Assembly (NCBI GenBank): GCA_017853815.1
Contig: JAFMIT010000002.1
Coordinates: 1-44,400, forward strand
From: Actinomycetota bacterium
GTDB lineage: Bacteria > Actinomycetota > Actinomycetes > S36-B12 > UBA5976
Length of the DNA: 44,400 nucleotides
Direction of reading: 5' to 3'
This document shows positions 28,512 to 36,925 of this stretch, piece by piece. The position numbers were made by a program, and so were the translations under genes. Under the pieces are notes generated by a model, which had not been told where the DNA came from, did not search any database, and saw nothing but the letters and a program-made list of their open reading frames with translations. Within the stretch, counting starts at the first letter, position 1. Each line of letters begins with the position of its first letter.

Positions 28512-30317
28512 GTGCAGCAATTCACCGTTCCAGCCATCGCGCCTTATCCCAGCAGCGGCAGTTTGACCGATGCATTGCTTCTGCACGCATCGACCCAATC
28601 AGACAAACCTGTCCTCGTTCGTCGCGACGGCGCCGACTGGCATGAGCTCTCTTCTCAAGAATTCCTTGACGAGGTCAGAGCAGTAGCGAAAGGTTTTGCA
28701 GCGAGTGGTCTGAAACCAGGTGACCGCGTCGCCTTGATGTCACGAACTCGGTTCGATTGGACCATCGCGGATTATGCAATTTGGTATGCAGGTTGCATCA
28801 CTGTCCCGATTTATGAAACGTCGAGTGCAGAACAGATGCAGTGGATCATCTCTGATTCTGATGCCGCAGCGATCCTCGTCGAAACAGAATCTAATCTTCA
28901 AATGCTCGACGAAATCCGCTCACAAGTTCCCTCAATTTCGCACACCTGGATTTTCGATCGCGGAGCGTTGAGTGAACTTCGCAATGCGGGCGCCTGGATT
29001 AGCGATGAAGATATCGACGCCCGTCGAGCCGCAGTCACCCCTCAAGACGTCGCGACCATCATCTACACATCAGGAACGACTGGACGCCCTAAGGGCTGCG
29101 TCGTGACGCATGGCAATTTCGCTTTCTTGGCTCGAAACGTCATTCCGTCTGTCCCAGAGGTGTTCGCAGATCGAAGCACTTCTACCCTCCTGTTCTTGCC
29201 GCTTGCGCACGTTTTTGGTCGCATCATTGAGATCGCAATGGTCGAAGCTGGTCTAAAAATTGCCTTCGCTCCAGACATCAAGAACTTGGTCGCTGACCTC
29301 CAGTCATTCAAGCCAAACTTCTTGTTGGCCGTGCCGCGCGTCTTCGAAAAAGTCTTCAATGGCGCCCAACAGAAGGCCACCAATGAAGGCAAAGAGAAGA
29401 TTTTCAATGCGGCTGCCGAAACCGCTATTGCCTACAGCCGAGCGATTGCTTCCGGACACATTTCTCTAAGCCTCAAGCTCAAGCATGCTCTTTTCGACAA
29501 ACTTGTTTACGGAAAGTTGCGCCTCGCTATGGGCGGAAACGTTCGCTGGTCCGTGTCTGGCGGCGCTGCACTCGGAGACCGGCTTGGACATTTCTTCCGA
29601 GGTATCGGACTGACCATTTTGGAAGGCTACGGCCTGACCGAAACCTCGTCTGCGTCGACCGTGAACATCCCCGCGTTTATCAAAGTCGGCAGCGTTGGTC
29701 GACCGATTCCCGGTGTGACCATTCGCATTGCCGACGACGGCGAAGTGCTCGTTTCTGGCGCACATGTGTTTCAGGGCTATCACAAGAACGAAGCCGCAAC
29801 TCGCGAAGCCATCGATAGTGACGGCTGGTTCCATACTGGCGACATCGGCAAACTAGACGATGAGGGTTACCTCTTTATCACTGGGCGTAAGAAGGAACTG
29901 TTGGTTACCGCGGGCGGAAAGAATGTTGCGCCTGCTGTCATTGAAGATCGACTTCGTGCCAACTGGCTGATCGGCCAGTGCATGGTCGTTGGAGACGGCA
30001 AACCATTTATTGGCTGCCTCATCACTGCGGACCCCGAATCAGTGCCGCAGTGGCTTAAGCGTCACGAACTAGATCCAGCGACAACGTTTGAAGAACTTGT
30101 GGTCAATGAAGCTTTCCGAGCTGACATTCAAGAAGCAGTCGACAACGCGAACCAAGCTGTTTCGAAAGCCGAGTCAATCCGAAAGTGGACGCTTATCGAC
30201 GCTGATTGGTCAGTGGATTCCGGTCATCTCACGCCATCGATGAAACTCAAGCGCAACATCGTTGAAGTGGAATACGCAGACGCCATCAACGCGCTCTACG
30301 ACGGCGTTAACGAATAA
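28512..30317 (+). CDS. Long-chain fatty acid-CoA ligase (AMP-forming)
   Basis: A 601-residue enzyme of the acyl-adenylate superfamily activating long-chain fatty acids with ATP and CoA. The P-loop-like A3 motif is IIYTSGTTGRPKG; further motifs are EGYGLTETSS (A5), DGWFHTGDIGKLDDEGYL (A7) and GRKKELLVTAGGKNVAP (A8), with a C-terminal Lys in SMKLKRN. This is the FadD15/Faa1-like clade common in actinobacteria. GTG 28512 is preceded by CGGAGGAC at proper spacing and is preferred over ATG 28455. The 3' end overlaps the NlpC/P60 gene by 11 bp. Confidence 0.92.
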   Translation: MQQFTVPAIAPYPSSGSLTDALLLHASTQSDKPVLVRRDGADWHELSSQEFLDEVRAVAKGFAASGLKPGDRVALMSRTRFDWTIADYAIWYAGCITVPIYETSSAEQMQWIISDSDAAAILVETESNLQMLDEIRSQVPSISHTWIFDRGALSELRNAGAWISDEDIDARRAAVTPQDVATIIYTSGTTGRPKGCVVTHGNFAFLARNVIPSVPEVFADRSTSTLLFLPLAHVFGRIIEIAMVEAGLKIAFAPDIKNLVADLQSFKPNFLLAVPRVFEKVFNGAQQKATNEGKEKIFNAAAETAIAYSRAIASGHISLSLKLKHALFDKLVYGKLRLAMGGNVRWSVSGGAALGDRLGHFFRGIGLTILEGYGLTETSSASTVNIPAFIKVGSVGRPIPGVTIRIADDGEVLVSGAHVFQGYHKNEAATREAIDSDGWFHTGDIGKLDDEGYLFITGRKKELLVTAGGKNVAPAVIEDRLRANWLIGQCMVVGDGKPFIGCLITADPESVPQWLKRHELDPATTFEELVVNEAFRADIQEAVDNANQAVSKAESIRKWTLIDADWSVDSGHLTPSMKLKRNIVEVEYADAINALYDGVNE

Positions 30318-31356
30318 CTCGACCGAAGCCCGAGAGTCGTGCGCGGTAGTACGACTCCGACAGTGACGAGACAATGACACCGCTGCCGTAACTGGCTGCG
30401 TGGACAAAGTTGTTGTTGCCGATGTACATGGCAACATGACGAATGCCTCGGAAGAAGAACACGAGATCGCCGGGTCGAAGCTGTGAGCGCGAAACACGCT
30501 TGGTCTGTGACCATTGCGCCATCGAGTAATGCGAAAGGCTAACGCCCACCTGACGGTAAGCCATCATGGTAAGTCCCGAGCAGTCATAAGAACTTGGACC
30601 GCTAGCGCCCATCGAGTAGCGGTCGCCCACCTGACGAAGGGCGTAGCGCAACACAGATCGCAGTCGATTACTCACTTTCGCAGAGATAACCGCCTGTTTT
30701 GCCTTCTTGGCCTTTAGCGCCTGCGCTTTCTTCAGCGCCGCGAGCCGAGCAGCGCGCTTCTTGCGATCAGCGGCTTGAAGCGAGTTGAGCAACTTCTCCG
30801 CTGACGCGAGTTTGGATTCCACTGTACGTCGACGGTCATTGCTCTTCGCGGCGAGTTTGGCGGCCGTCTTCTGCTCGACCTTGAGCTCTGCCTTGCTCTG
30901 CTTTAAATCAATATTCGCGGCCAAAATCCGGCGAAGGGAAGCTTCCTGGCGAACACCAACGATCGAGATTGCATCGAGTCGAGTCAAGAAGCCAGCCGGA
31001 TCAGTGGCAATCATTGCTTGGATATCGAGATCGATGCCGCCACTCTTGTAGAGCGACCGAATGATTCCGTTGAGGTCCTTGCTGAGGTCCTTGTATCGCT
31101 CCTGCTGGCGCTGAGACTTCTTGCTCAAGGCGGCGATGCGGCGATTGACTTTCGCTAGCGCAATGCGCGCTTCGTTCCACTGTTCTGCGGCCAAGGCAGC
31201 TTCTTCTTGAAGTTTTTGAACCTGTCGCTCAACATCATCCAAACGGCTCATGGCGACGGTGATGTGGGCAGCTTCAACTGGCGCTGTGAGCCCAAAAGTC
31301 AACGCTGCTGCAAGAAGTGAAACCGCAAGTTTCAGGCGGGAAGTGCCAGTGACCAT
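30307..31356 (-). CDS. Secreted NlpC/P60 peptidoglycan endopeptidase with coiled coil
   Basis: A 349-residue secreted cell-wall hydrolase. There is a signal peptide (about residues 1-30, ending PVEAA). A long coiled coil follows (38-100 and 140-225, rich in KKAR and AAK). The NlpC/P60 domain runs from about residue 232 to the end, with catalytic C259 (DCSG), H307 and H319. This RipA-like architecture cleaves the peptide stems of peptidoglycan, usually needing activation through the coiled coil. The start ATG 31356 lies 6 nt after TAGTTT. It converges with the acyl-CoA ligase gene and overlaps it by 11 bp. Confidence 0.93.
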   Translation of the reverse strand: MVTGTSRLKLAVSLLAAALTFGLTAPVEAAHITVAMSRLDDVERQVQKLQEEAALAAEQWNEARIALAKVNRRIAALSKKSQRQQERYKDLSKDLNGIIRSLYKSGGIDLDIQAMIATDPAGFLTRLDAISIVGVRQEASLRRILAANIDLKQSKAELKVEQKTAAKLAAKSNDRRRTVESKLASAEKLLNSLQAADRKKRAARLAALKKAQALKAKKAKQAVISAKVSNRLRSVLRYALRQVGDRYSMGASGPSSYDCSGLTMMAYRQVGVSLSHYSMAQWSQTKRVSRSQLRPGDLVFFFRGIRHVAMYIGNNNFVHAASYGSGVIVSSLSESYYRARLSGFGRVIR

Positions 31357-31362
31357 TGGGTC

Positions 31363-31368
31363 AAACTA
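31363..31368 (-). promoter_or_regulatory. -10 element TAGTTT, leaderless start of the NlpC/P60 gene
   Basis: TAGTTT, then GACCCA (6 nt), then ATG 31356. Confidence 0.5.
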
Positions 31369-31425
31369 GCAACCAAACCGGTATCGCGGGCCGAAAACAC
31401 GCTCAGAAACGGACTTATGGGACAT

Positions 31426-31641
31426 TTATGAGACGATTCTTAAACGCTTTGCTGGAATCTCGTCGGGCGTTTCGGGGCCGGCCATACGCACATGTGGCAC
31501 GAGTCCAGCCTCAGCCATGACTTCCATCGCTGCGAGCTCGTCGTTCGTAATCTCTCCACTGGGGAAGCTCAAGAACAGAGACACGACGCAATCACCACAA
31601 GCGATGTCACGTTGAGTGCAGGTTGAGCAATCTACTTTCAT
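31426..31641 (-). CDS. Small conserved Cys-cluster protein
   Basis: A 71-residue protein starting at ATG 31641, with AGGAGGA just upstream. VDCSTCTQRDIACGDCVV gives C-x2-C-x6-C-x2-C, a likely metal-binding knuckle. A hydrophobic patch and a helical segment (DELAAMEVMAEAGLVP) follow. Comparable short proteins occur near NlpC/P60 genes in other actinobacteria. The frame is open to 31680 but the ribosome site favours 31641. It follows the gene at 31684 on the same strand and may share its transcript. Function is unknown. Confidence 0.75.
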   Translation of the reverse strand: MKVDCSTCTQRDIACGDCVVSLFLSFPSGEITNDELAAMEVMAEAGLVPHVRMAGPETPDEIPAKRLRIVS

Positions 31642-31683
31642 CTTTCCTCCTGCCGTGAACGTAGGCAGCAGGTCTGACAAAAG

Positions 31684-31950
31684 TTAGTTCAGCGTGTCGG
31701 GTTCGGCGCTCGGTCCACCCGCTGCTGGCCGAAGGACGTGCTCGATTTCGTCAACCGCACCACACCAGCGACATGAAATTGACGTCACATCTTCGGAAAG
31801 GGTCTCTGAGGTATCGACCTGATGATCACCGGCCATGTCGAAATGCCAAAACTCTTTGACGGTGCTCGTTCGCACGATATCGAAGCGCGTCAAATTTCCA
31901 CAGCGTCCGCAACGCAGACGGTGATCCTGATTAGGCAAAGACAAAGTCAT
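31684..31950 (-). CDS. Small conserved protein with two zinc-knuckle pairs
   Basis: An 88-residue protein starting at ATG 31950, 6 nt after TACGAT. RLRCGRCGNLTRFDI and SISCRWCGAVDEIE give two C-x2-C pairs separated by about 45 residues, the layout of a zinc ribbon. In actinobacteria such proteins with a CGNLTRFDV-type segment are conserved hypotheticals. It is divergent from the DEDD exonuclease gene. Its role is unknown; binding of nucleic acid or protein is only inferred from the ribbon. Confidence 0.75.
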   Translation of the reverse strand: MTLSLPNQDHRLRCGRCGNLTRFDIVRTSTVKEFWHFDMAGDHQVDTSETLSEDVTSISCRWCGAVDEIEHVLRPAAGGPSAEPDTLN

Positions 31951-31956
31951 AAGCCA

Positions 31957-31962
31957 ATCGTA
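31957..31962 (-). promoter_or_regulatory. -10 element TACGAT, leaderless start of the 88-aa protein gene
   Basis: TACGAT, then TGGCTT (6 nt), then ATG 31950. Confidence 0.5.
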
Positions 31963-31999
31963 CTGACCGACCGACACATGGTTTGTGGGTGCAGACGTT

Positions 32000-32005
32000 T
32001 AGGTT
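32000..32005 (+). promoter_or_regulatory. -10 element TAGGTT, leaderless start of the DEDD exonuclease gene
   Basis: TAGGTT, then TCGCTC (6 nt), then GTG 32012. Confidence 0.5.
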
Positions 32006-32011
32006 TCGCTC

Positions 32012-33751
32012 GTGCAAATCGATCTCGGCTTCGACAGTCTGGGCACTCCCCTGTCTAAGACAACTTTTGTCGTGGTCGACCTCGAAACAAACGGCGGCTC
32101 AGCCCAAGAGGCTGGTATCACCGAAATTGGGGCAGTCAAAGTCCTAGGCGGTGAAGTCATTGGCGAATTCCAAACCCTCATCAATCCGGGCACCGGAATT
32201 CCGCCTTTCATCGCGCTTCTCACCGGCATCACCGAAGCAATGATCGGTCCTGCGCCGAAGCTCGGCGAAGTGCTCCCAAGCTTTTGGGAGTGGGCCGGCG
32301 ACGCTGTGCTAGTGGCGCACAACGCCCCTTTTGATATTGGTTTCTTAAAAGCAGCTAACGCCAAGCATGGAATCGCATGGCACTCCCCCGGAGTCCTCGA
32401 CACTGTGACTCTCGCAAAAGCGGCACTCATCCGGGACGAAGTTCCCAATCGCAAACTCGGAACACTTGCTGCCTATTTCAATTCACCAACAGAACCAGTT
32501 CACCGCGCACTCGCCGACGCACGCGCAACCGTCCATGTGATGCACTGCCTTTTCGAGCGTCTCGGAAGCCTAGGAATCACAACCATTGATGAGACGCTCG
32601 CACTCTCAACCGTGATCAAACCTGCTCAGCGTAAAAAGCGACATCTTGCGACCAACTTGCCAGACTCACCTGGCGTATACATTTTTCAAGACGACCGCCA
32701 ACGTGCCCTCTACATCGGCAAGTCTCGCAATATTCGCAAGCGCGCGATGAGCTACTTCACAAGAAGTGAGACCCGAGATCGCATCAGTCGCATGATTGAT
32801 CTCGCAACCGCCATTGCAGCGATCCCTTGCTACACAGAACTCGAGGCAAGCGTCCGCGAATTACGCCTCATCCGAGAAACCAAGCCGCCGTATAACCAGG
32901 CAAGCAAACGCACCGAAAAGACCATTTGGATTCGTCTTACTCGGGAGCCATACCCCCGCCTCAGTGCTGTGCGCGAAGTGCGTGCCGATCTGGGATCGAT
33001 GCATCTTGGTCCGGTTCGATCCATGGAACAAGCGACGCTGGTGATTGATGCCATCACCACCGCGATTGGACTGCGTACCTGTACCCCCAAACTCAGCATC
33101 AAGAAGGCCACCTCCTCATGTGCATTGGCAGACATGGGCCGGTGTACCGCGCCTTGTGAACTTCGAATCACACCAGAGGACTACGGCCAACTCGTGGCAA
33201 TACTCGAATCCGCTGCGAGCGGGCATTCACTCATTGAAGAAGCTCTCGAGCGCAGAATTAATGAGTGCGCAATCAACGAGAGGTACGAGGAGGCTGCACT
33301 TCTGAGAGATCGGCTCTGGGGTTGGCTCTCGACGGCAGCACGCTCCCAAAGGCTTTCGGCCTTTACACGCATAGAAGAAATCGTTGCGTGTTCACCGTCG
33401 GGCGACGGTTGGGATATTCACGTGATTCGCTTTGGAGCTCTCGCTGGCGCTGCGTTCGCGAACTCGACCCAAGACGTGCTGACGGTCGCGGAACAGACTT
33501 TGAAGACTTCACAACACTTCGACAAGCCAGCTCTGCCTGCGCCCGCTCACTCGGTGTCAGAGGCAAACCTCATTCTGTCGTGGCTCACTCAACCTGGCGT
33601 ACGACTCATTTCCGTGTCTGAACCGTGGCTGACACCGTTTCCGAGTCATCAATCAAAGAGAGATGAGATCGCCGCACTTGAAACCGCGCGCAACAATTCC
33701 GCGCATGTTGTGCAGGTTAAGAAGTTTGCTGCGTTTACTGCGCCGCGGTAG
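32012..33751 (+). CDS. DEDD exonuclease fused to a UvrC-like GIY-YIG nuclease
   Basis: A 579-residue fusion. Residues 18-175 are a DnaQ-like 3'-5' exonuclease with D23, E25, D108 (HNAPFD) and H164/D169. Residues 213-300 are a GIY-YIG domain (GVYIF, LYIGKS). A UvrC-like region follows, including a Cys-bearing segment and a UVR motif near residues 415-437 (NERYEEAALLRDRL). This architecture is a known actinobacterial and proteobacterial type (Cho-like, mycobacterial Rv2191) thought to act in DNA repair. There is no RNase H-like UvrC half, so it does not replace UvrC. The GTG start is leaderless by spacing. It converges on trpD. Confidence 0.93.
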   Translation: MQIDLGFDSLGTPLSKTTFVVVDLETNGGSAQEAGITEIGAVKVLGGEVIGEFQTLINPGTGIPPFIALLTGITEAMIGPAPKLGEVLPSFWEWAGDAVLVAHNAPFDIGFLKAANAKHGIAWHSPGVLDTVTLAKAALIRDEVPNRKLGTLAAYFNSPTEPVHRALADARATVHVMHCLFERLGSLGITTIDETLALSTVIKPAQRKKRHLATNLPDSPGVYIFQDDRQRALYIGKSRNIRKRAMSYFTRSETRDRISRMIDLATAIAAIPCYTELEASVRELRLIRETKPPYNQASKRTEKTIWIRLTREPYPRLSAVREVRADLGSMHLGPVRSMEQATLVIDAITTAIGLRTCTPKLSIKKATSSCALADMGRCTAPCELRITPEDYGQLVAILESAASGHSLIEEALERRINECAINERYEEAALLRDRLWGWLSTAARSQRLSAFTRIEEIVACSPSGDGWDIHVIRFGALAGAAFANSTQDVLTVAEQTLKTSQHFDKPALPAPAHSVSEANLILSWLTQPGVRLISVSEPWLTPFPSHQSKRDEIAALETARNNSAHVVQVKKFAAFTAPR

Positions 33752-33763
33752 CAGCCCCAGGAA

Positions 33764-34825
33764 TCAGGCCTGCGTGTAAGTCTGAGTCGTCGAAACCCAC
33801 TGATCAAGAACTTCTTCGGCCCCACCCGTATCAAGCAAATGCTTTGCCAATTCGAAATTCGACGCGAGCGATGACCGAAGATCTTCGATAGGTGCTGAGA
33901 CAGCGTCGACAGTAGTGAGCGCTGCCGCCGCATTGAGGCACACCGCATCTCTGATTGCGGGGTAAGACTTCTCGCGGGTGAAGAGATCACGAATTATTCG
34001 TGCATTGAACTCGGCATCACCACCACGAAGTGCATCCGCATCCTTGGTCTTAATACCAAGAGTCATCGGATCGAACGTGAGCTCCACAACTTCGCCACCC
34101 AACGCGGACCAGATAGTCGATGGCCCATGAATCGATAGCTCATCAAGGCCTTCATTGCCACGTACGACAAGTGCTTTGGTGCCGCGATCGAACAGAACCT
34201 GCGCCATCGTGCGACCAATCGCAGCGTTTGCGACGCCGACCACTTGCGCCCTTGGCTGCGCGGGGTTCGCTAGTGGTCCAAGAATGTTGAATACCGTCGG
34301 AATGCCGAGTTCGCGCCGAATCGGCCCAACGTGTCGCAGGGCAGGGTGAAACGCCTGTGCAAAGTAAAAAGTGATGCCACATTTTTCGGCCACTTCTGAA
34401 ACGGCTGGTGCCGGCAGATCAAGTCTCACGCCGAGCTGCTCGAGAACATCCGCGGATCCACATTTGCTCGATGCCGCACGATTGCCGTGCTTAACAACTT
34501 TCGCGGAGCCTGCAGCGGCCACCACAATCGCGGCCATGGTCGAGATATTGACCGTATGCGAACCATCGCCGCCAGTTCCGCACGTATCAACAGTGACACC
34601 AGACACCGACGCAGGAACTGCATGTTTCAGCATGACATCAACCAGTGCGGAAATGTCGTCTGCAGTTTCGCCTTTAGCTTTCAGCGCGGTGAGGAATGCA
34701 GAGATGTGCGACGGCTGAGCCTGACCCGTCATCATTTGTTCCATTGCCCAGGAGGCATTCGCCGGCGCGAGTTCACGCTCGACAAGAAGCTCGGTCAGAA
34801 CCTGTGGCCAGGACGTGGAAGACAC
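33764..34825 (-). CDS. trpD: Anthranilate phosphoribosyltransferase
   Basis: A 353-residue enzyme of tryptophan synthesis, joining anthranilate to PRPP. Motifs are CGTGGDGSHTVNIST near residues 82-96 (PRPP loop), KHGNRAASS, GPIRRELGIPTVFNILGPLANP and the metal-binding DE in GLDELS. The genomic position between a receiver-like gene and respiratory genes, away from other trp genes, is also seen in other actinobacteria. The start is GTG 34825; the TAG stop of the preceding gene lies 11 nt upstream and doubles as the TAGCCT hexamer at -10 spacing. It converges on the DEDD nuclease gene with 12 bp between stops. Confidence 0.95.
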   Translation of the reverse strand: MSSTSWPQVLTELLVERELAPANASWAMEQMMTGQAQPSHISAFLTALKAKGETADDISALVDVMLKHAVPASVSGVTVDTCGTGGDGSHTVNISTMAAIVVAAAGSAKVVKHGNRAASSKCGSADVLEQLGVRLDLPAPAVSEVAEKCGITFYFAQAFHPALRHVGPIRRELGIPTVFNILGPLANPAQPRAQVVGVANAAIGRTMAQVLFDRGTKALVVRGNEGLDELSIHGPSTIWSALGGEVVELTFDPMTLGIKTKDADALRGGDAEFNARIIRDLFTREKSYPAIRDAVCLNAAAALTTVDAVSAPIEDLRSSLASNFELAKHLLDTGGAEEVLDQWVSTTQTYTQA

Positions 34826-34832
34826 TGCTGAA

Positions 34833-34838
34833 AGGCTA
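34833..34838 (-). promoter_or_regulatory. Possible -10 element TAGCCT before trpD
   Basis: TAGCCT, then 7 nt, then GTG 34825. The TAG is also the stop of the upstream gene, so this may be chance. Confidence 0.25.
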
Positions 34839-35243
34839 TGCAGTAATGGCGAGTCGGCGGCGAATCAGCGTCGCGGCTGCCTCGGCCAGGACAACAGGGT
34901 CAAGTGGTTGCGGAACAGCAGCCTCGGCTCGCGACCATGTCGCCAACCACCCATCTTGAGGGCGTCCTGTCAGCACAATCACGGGTGGGCAATTGAAGAT
35001 TTCATCCTTGAGTTGGCGGCAGATTCCCATGCCACCTGCAGGGACCGCTTCGCCATCAAGAATCGCGAGATCAATGCCGCCAGCGTCCATGTGGCGAATC
35101 ACCACTGGCTCAGTAGCGCACTCCACAAAACTGATTCTCGGAAGTTCGGGTGCAGGTCGAGTTCCGAGTGCTGCAATAACTGCTGCACGGGTAGTCGAAT
35201 CGTCGCTATAGACAAGAACGGAGATTTGGCGGTCTGAAGTCAC
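34836..35243 (-). CDS. Atypical receiver-domain (response-regulator-like) protein
   Basis: A 135-residue stand-alone domain with receiver layout: acidic pair D14-D15 (YSDDS), phosphoacceptor position D63 (AILDGE) and Thr92 (IVLTGR). The invariant Lys position is Gln112 (VPQPLDP), so normal phosphorylation switching is doubtful. No DNA-binding domain follows. Actinobacteria often carry such a gene beside trpD and ctaG. GTG 35243 lies 9 bp after the ctaG stop. Its role is unknown; it may bind a partner protein rather than DNA. Confidence 0.8.
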   Translation of the reverse strand: MTSDRQISVLVYSDDSTTRAAVIAALGTRPAPELPRISFVECATEPVVIRHMDAGGIDLAILDGEAVPAGGMGICRQLKDEIFNCPPVIVLTGRPQDGWLATWSRAEAAVPQPLDPVVLAEAAATLIRRRLAITA

Positions 35244-35249
35244 GAGGAA

Positions 35250-35255
35250 ATCCTA
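35250..35255 (-). promoter_or_regulatory. Possible -10 element TAGGAT before the receiver-domain gene
   Basis: TAGGAT, then TTCCTC (6 nt), then GTG 35243. The TAG is the ctaG stop codon, so this may be chance. Confidence 0.25.
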
Positions 35256-36158
35256 ATCGTTGGCTTGTGATTGTTGAGCGAGTGACTCTTGCCGATCGAG
35301 CTCGCGGTCGACCCGCACGGCTTCGCGATCTGAAGCCTTGGACCACTGGATCATCAGGACCATGAACAGCAGCAAGCCAATAAAGTCGCCGGACACCCAC
35401 ATCAGGCCGCCAGCTAACTGTTGATCTTCGAGCAGCGTCGGCCCCCAACTGCGTGCGAGCTCTTCATAGTAATGAACTGCAATTGGCTGTTGTTGGTTCA
35501 TCATGGTCAGGCCTAAGAAGGCATGGAATGGCAAGGTGACAAACACGGCCAGCATGCGGATGGGGTATCCCATTCGCGGCATTGGATCGATGCCGATCAG
35601 CGACCACACCCACAAACTTCCCACAACCAGGAAGTGCACATGGTTGAGATTGTGCAAAATGGGGTTGGTCAGTGTCAGCTCATAGAAGCCTGTGTAATAC
35701 AAAATCCACGGATTGAGCACGAAAACCAAACCTGCGAACAGCGGGAAGGTGACGATTTTGGCCCAGAGGCTATTGAGCAACCACAGAAGCGCCTTGCGCA
35801 GACGAACGGGCAACGTCCGTAAAGCCAGGGTGACGGGCGCTCCCAGTGCAAGAAAAATCGGAGCGATCATGGTGAGGATCATGTGCTGGGCCATATGAGT
35901 CCACAAAAGCACCGTATCGAGATACGCAAGCGGCCCCTGTGTTACGACGAGGATGCTGCCCTGTCCACCGAGCACAAACGCGAAAGTGCGGCCGATGGGC
36001 CATCGATCGCCCCGCTGTTTTAATCGCCGAACGCCCCAAAGATAGATGCCCGAAATCGCCAGAACGGCCACCAACGGCAAGACTTCAAGCGGCCAAAACA
36101 TCTCTGAAATGTGCGGTTGAAGTGCTGAAATCGGCTCGGCTTCGTGCATCGAAATCAT
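35253..36158 (-). CDS. ctaG: Cytochrome c oxidase assembly protein CtaG (caa3-type family)
   Basis: A 301-residue membrane protein with about seven hydrophobic segments. Conserved His-bearing segments of the CtaG/caa3_CtaG family include LLWTHMAQHMILTMIAP, LNHVHFLVVGSLW and LPFHAFLGL. These proteins are thought to help insert copper into cytochrome c oxidase. Divergence from ctaE-qcrCAB by about 140 bp supports the respiratory role. ATG 36158 lies 6 nt after TAGGCT. Its C-terminus is charged and cytoplasmic by prediction. Confidence 0.9.
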   Translation of the reverse strand: MISMHEAEPISALQPHISEMFWPLEVLPLVAVLAISGIYLWGVRRLKQRGDRWPIGRTFAFVLGGQGSILVVTQGPLAYLDTVLLWTHMAQHMILTMIAPIFLALGAPVTLALRTLPVRLRKALLWLLNSLWAKIVTFPLFAGLVFVLNPWILYYTGFYELTLTNPILHNLNHVHFLVVGSLWVWSLIGIDPMPRMGYPIRMLAVFVTLPFHAFLGLTMMNQQQPIAVHYYEELARSWGPTLLEDQQLAGGLMWVSGDFIGLLLFMVLMIQWSKASDREAVRVDRELDRQESLAQQSQAND

Positions 36159-36164
36159 GCCCTG

Positions 36165-36170
36165 AGCCTA
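36165..36170 (-). promoter_or_regulatory. -10 element TAGGCT, leaderless start of ctaG
   Basis: TAGGCT, then CAGGGC (6 nt), then ATG 36158. The hexamer is the same as that of the EamA gene. Confidence 0.5.
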
Positions 36171-36286
36171 CGCGCGCGGCGTCTTCCACAGCAGCCGCCA
36201 GCGCCTGACCAAAGACTGTGACTCAAGCCACCCAATAAACCGCGCGAAATCGCCGCCCCGAGGAGTCGCAGGTGGCCATCTTTTGC

Positions 36287-36292
36287 CACAAT
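36287..36292 (+). promoter_or_regulatory. Candidate -10 element CACAAT of the ctaE-qcrCAB operon
   Basis: CACAAT, then ACCCCC (6 nt), then GTG 36299. The first base departs from TANNNT. Confidence 0.4.
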
Positions 36293-36298
36293 ACCCCC

Positions 36299-36901
36299 GT
36301 GACGACTGCGACTGCTTCGGCGACTCCTGCCCATCATTCCGTTGACCGACCCAACATGACGTCGGTTGGCACCATCGTGTGGCTTTCGAGCGAACTTATG
36401 TTCTTCGCCGCTCTGTTCGCGATGTACTTCACCCACCGCTCTGTGAACCCACAAGTGTGGGCTGAGACGACTCCGATGTTGAACATCCCGTTCTCCGGTG
36501 TCAACACGTTGATTCTTGTCCTCTCCTCTGTCACCTGCCAGATGGGCGTGTGGGCGGCAGAACGTCTCGACGCTCGTCGCATGCGACTCTGGTACATGAT
36601 CACGTTCTTCATGGGTGCGGTGTTTATCGGCGGTCAGGTGTTGGAATACGCGACACTGGTGCGCGAGGGTCTGACACTTTCCTCATCGTCTTACGGCTCG
36701 GTCTTCTACCTCACCACTGGTTTCCACGGTCTGCACGTCACCGGTGGCCTCATCGCGTTTCTGTTCGTCATCGCGTCGTCCTACGCACGCAAGAAATACA
36801 ACCACGCACAAGCAACCCGCGCAGTCGTCGTGAGCTACTACTGGCATTTCGTCGACGTCGTCTGGATTGGCTTGTTCGCCATGATCTACCTCATCAAGTA
36901 A
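36299..36901 (+). CDS. ctaE: Cytochrome c oxidase subunit III
   Basis: A 200-residue polytopic protein, subunit III of the aa3 oxidase, with the actinobacterial start NMTSVGTIVWLSSELMFFAALFAMYF, then TGFHGLHVTGG and YYWHFVDVVWIGLF. It stabilises subunit I and its proton uptake. GTG 36299 is preferred over GTG 36272 because the family begins there and the leaderless -10 spacing fits. It heads the operon ctaE-qcrC-qcrA-qcrB. Confidence 0.95.
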   Translation: MTTATASATPAHHSVDRPNMTSVGTIVWLSSELMFFAALFAMYFTHRSVNPQVWAETTPMLNIPFSGVNTLILVLSSVTCQMGVWAAERLDARRMRLWYMITFFMGAVFIGGQVLEYATLVREGLTLSSSSYGSVFYLTTGFHGLHVTGGLIAFLFVIASSYARKKYNHAQATRAVVVSYYWHFVDVVWIGLFAMIYLIK

Positions 36902-36925
36902 CTCAGAAATCGGTTAGGAATCAGC

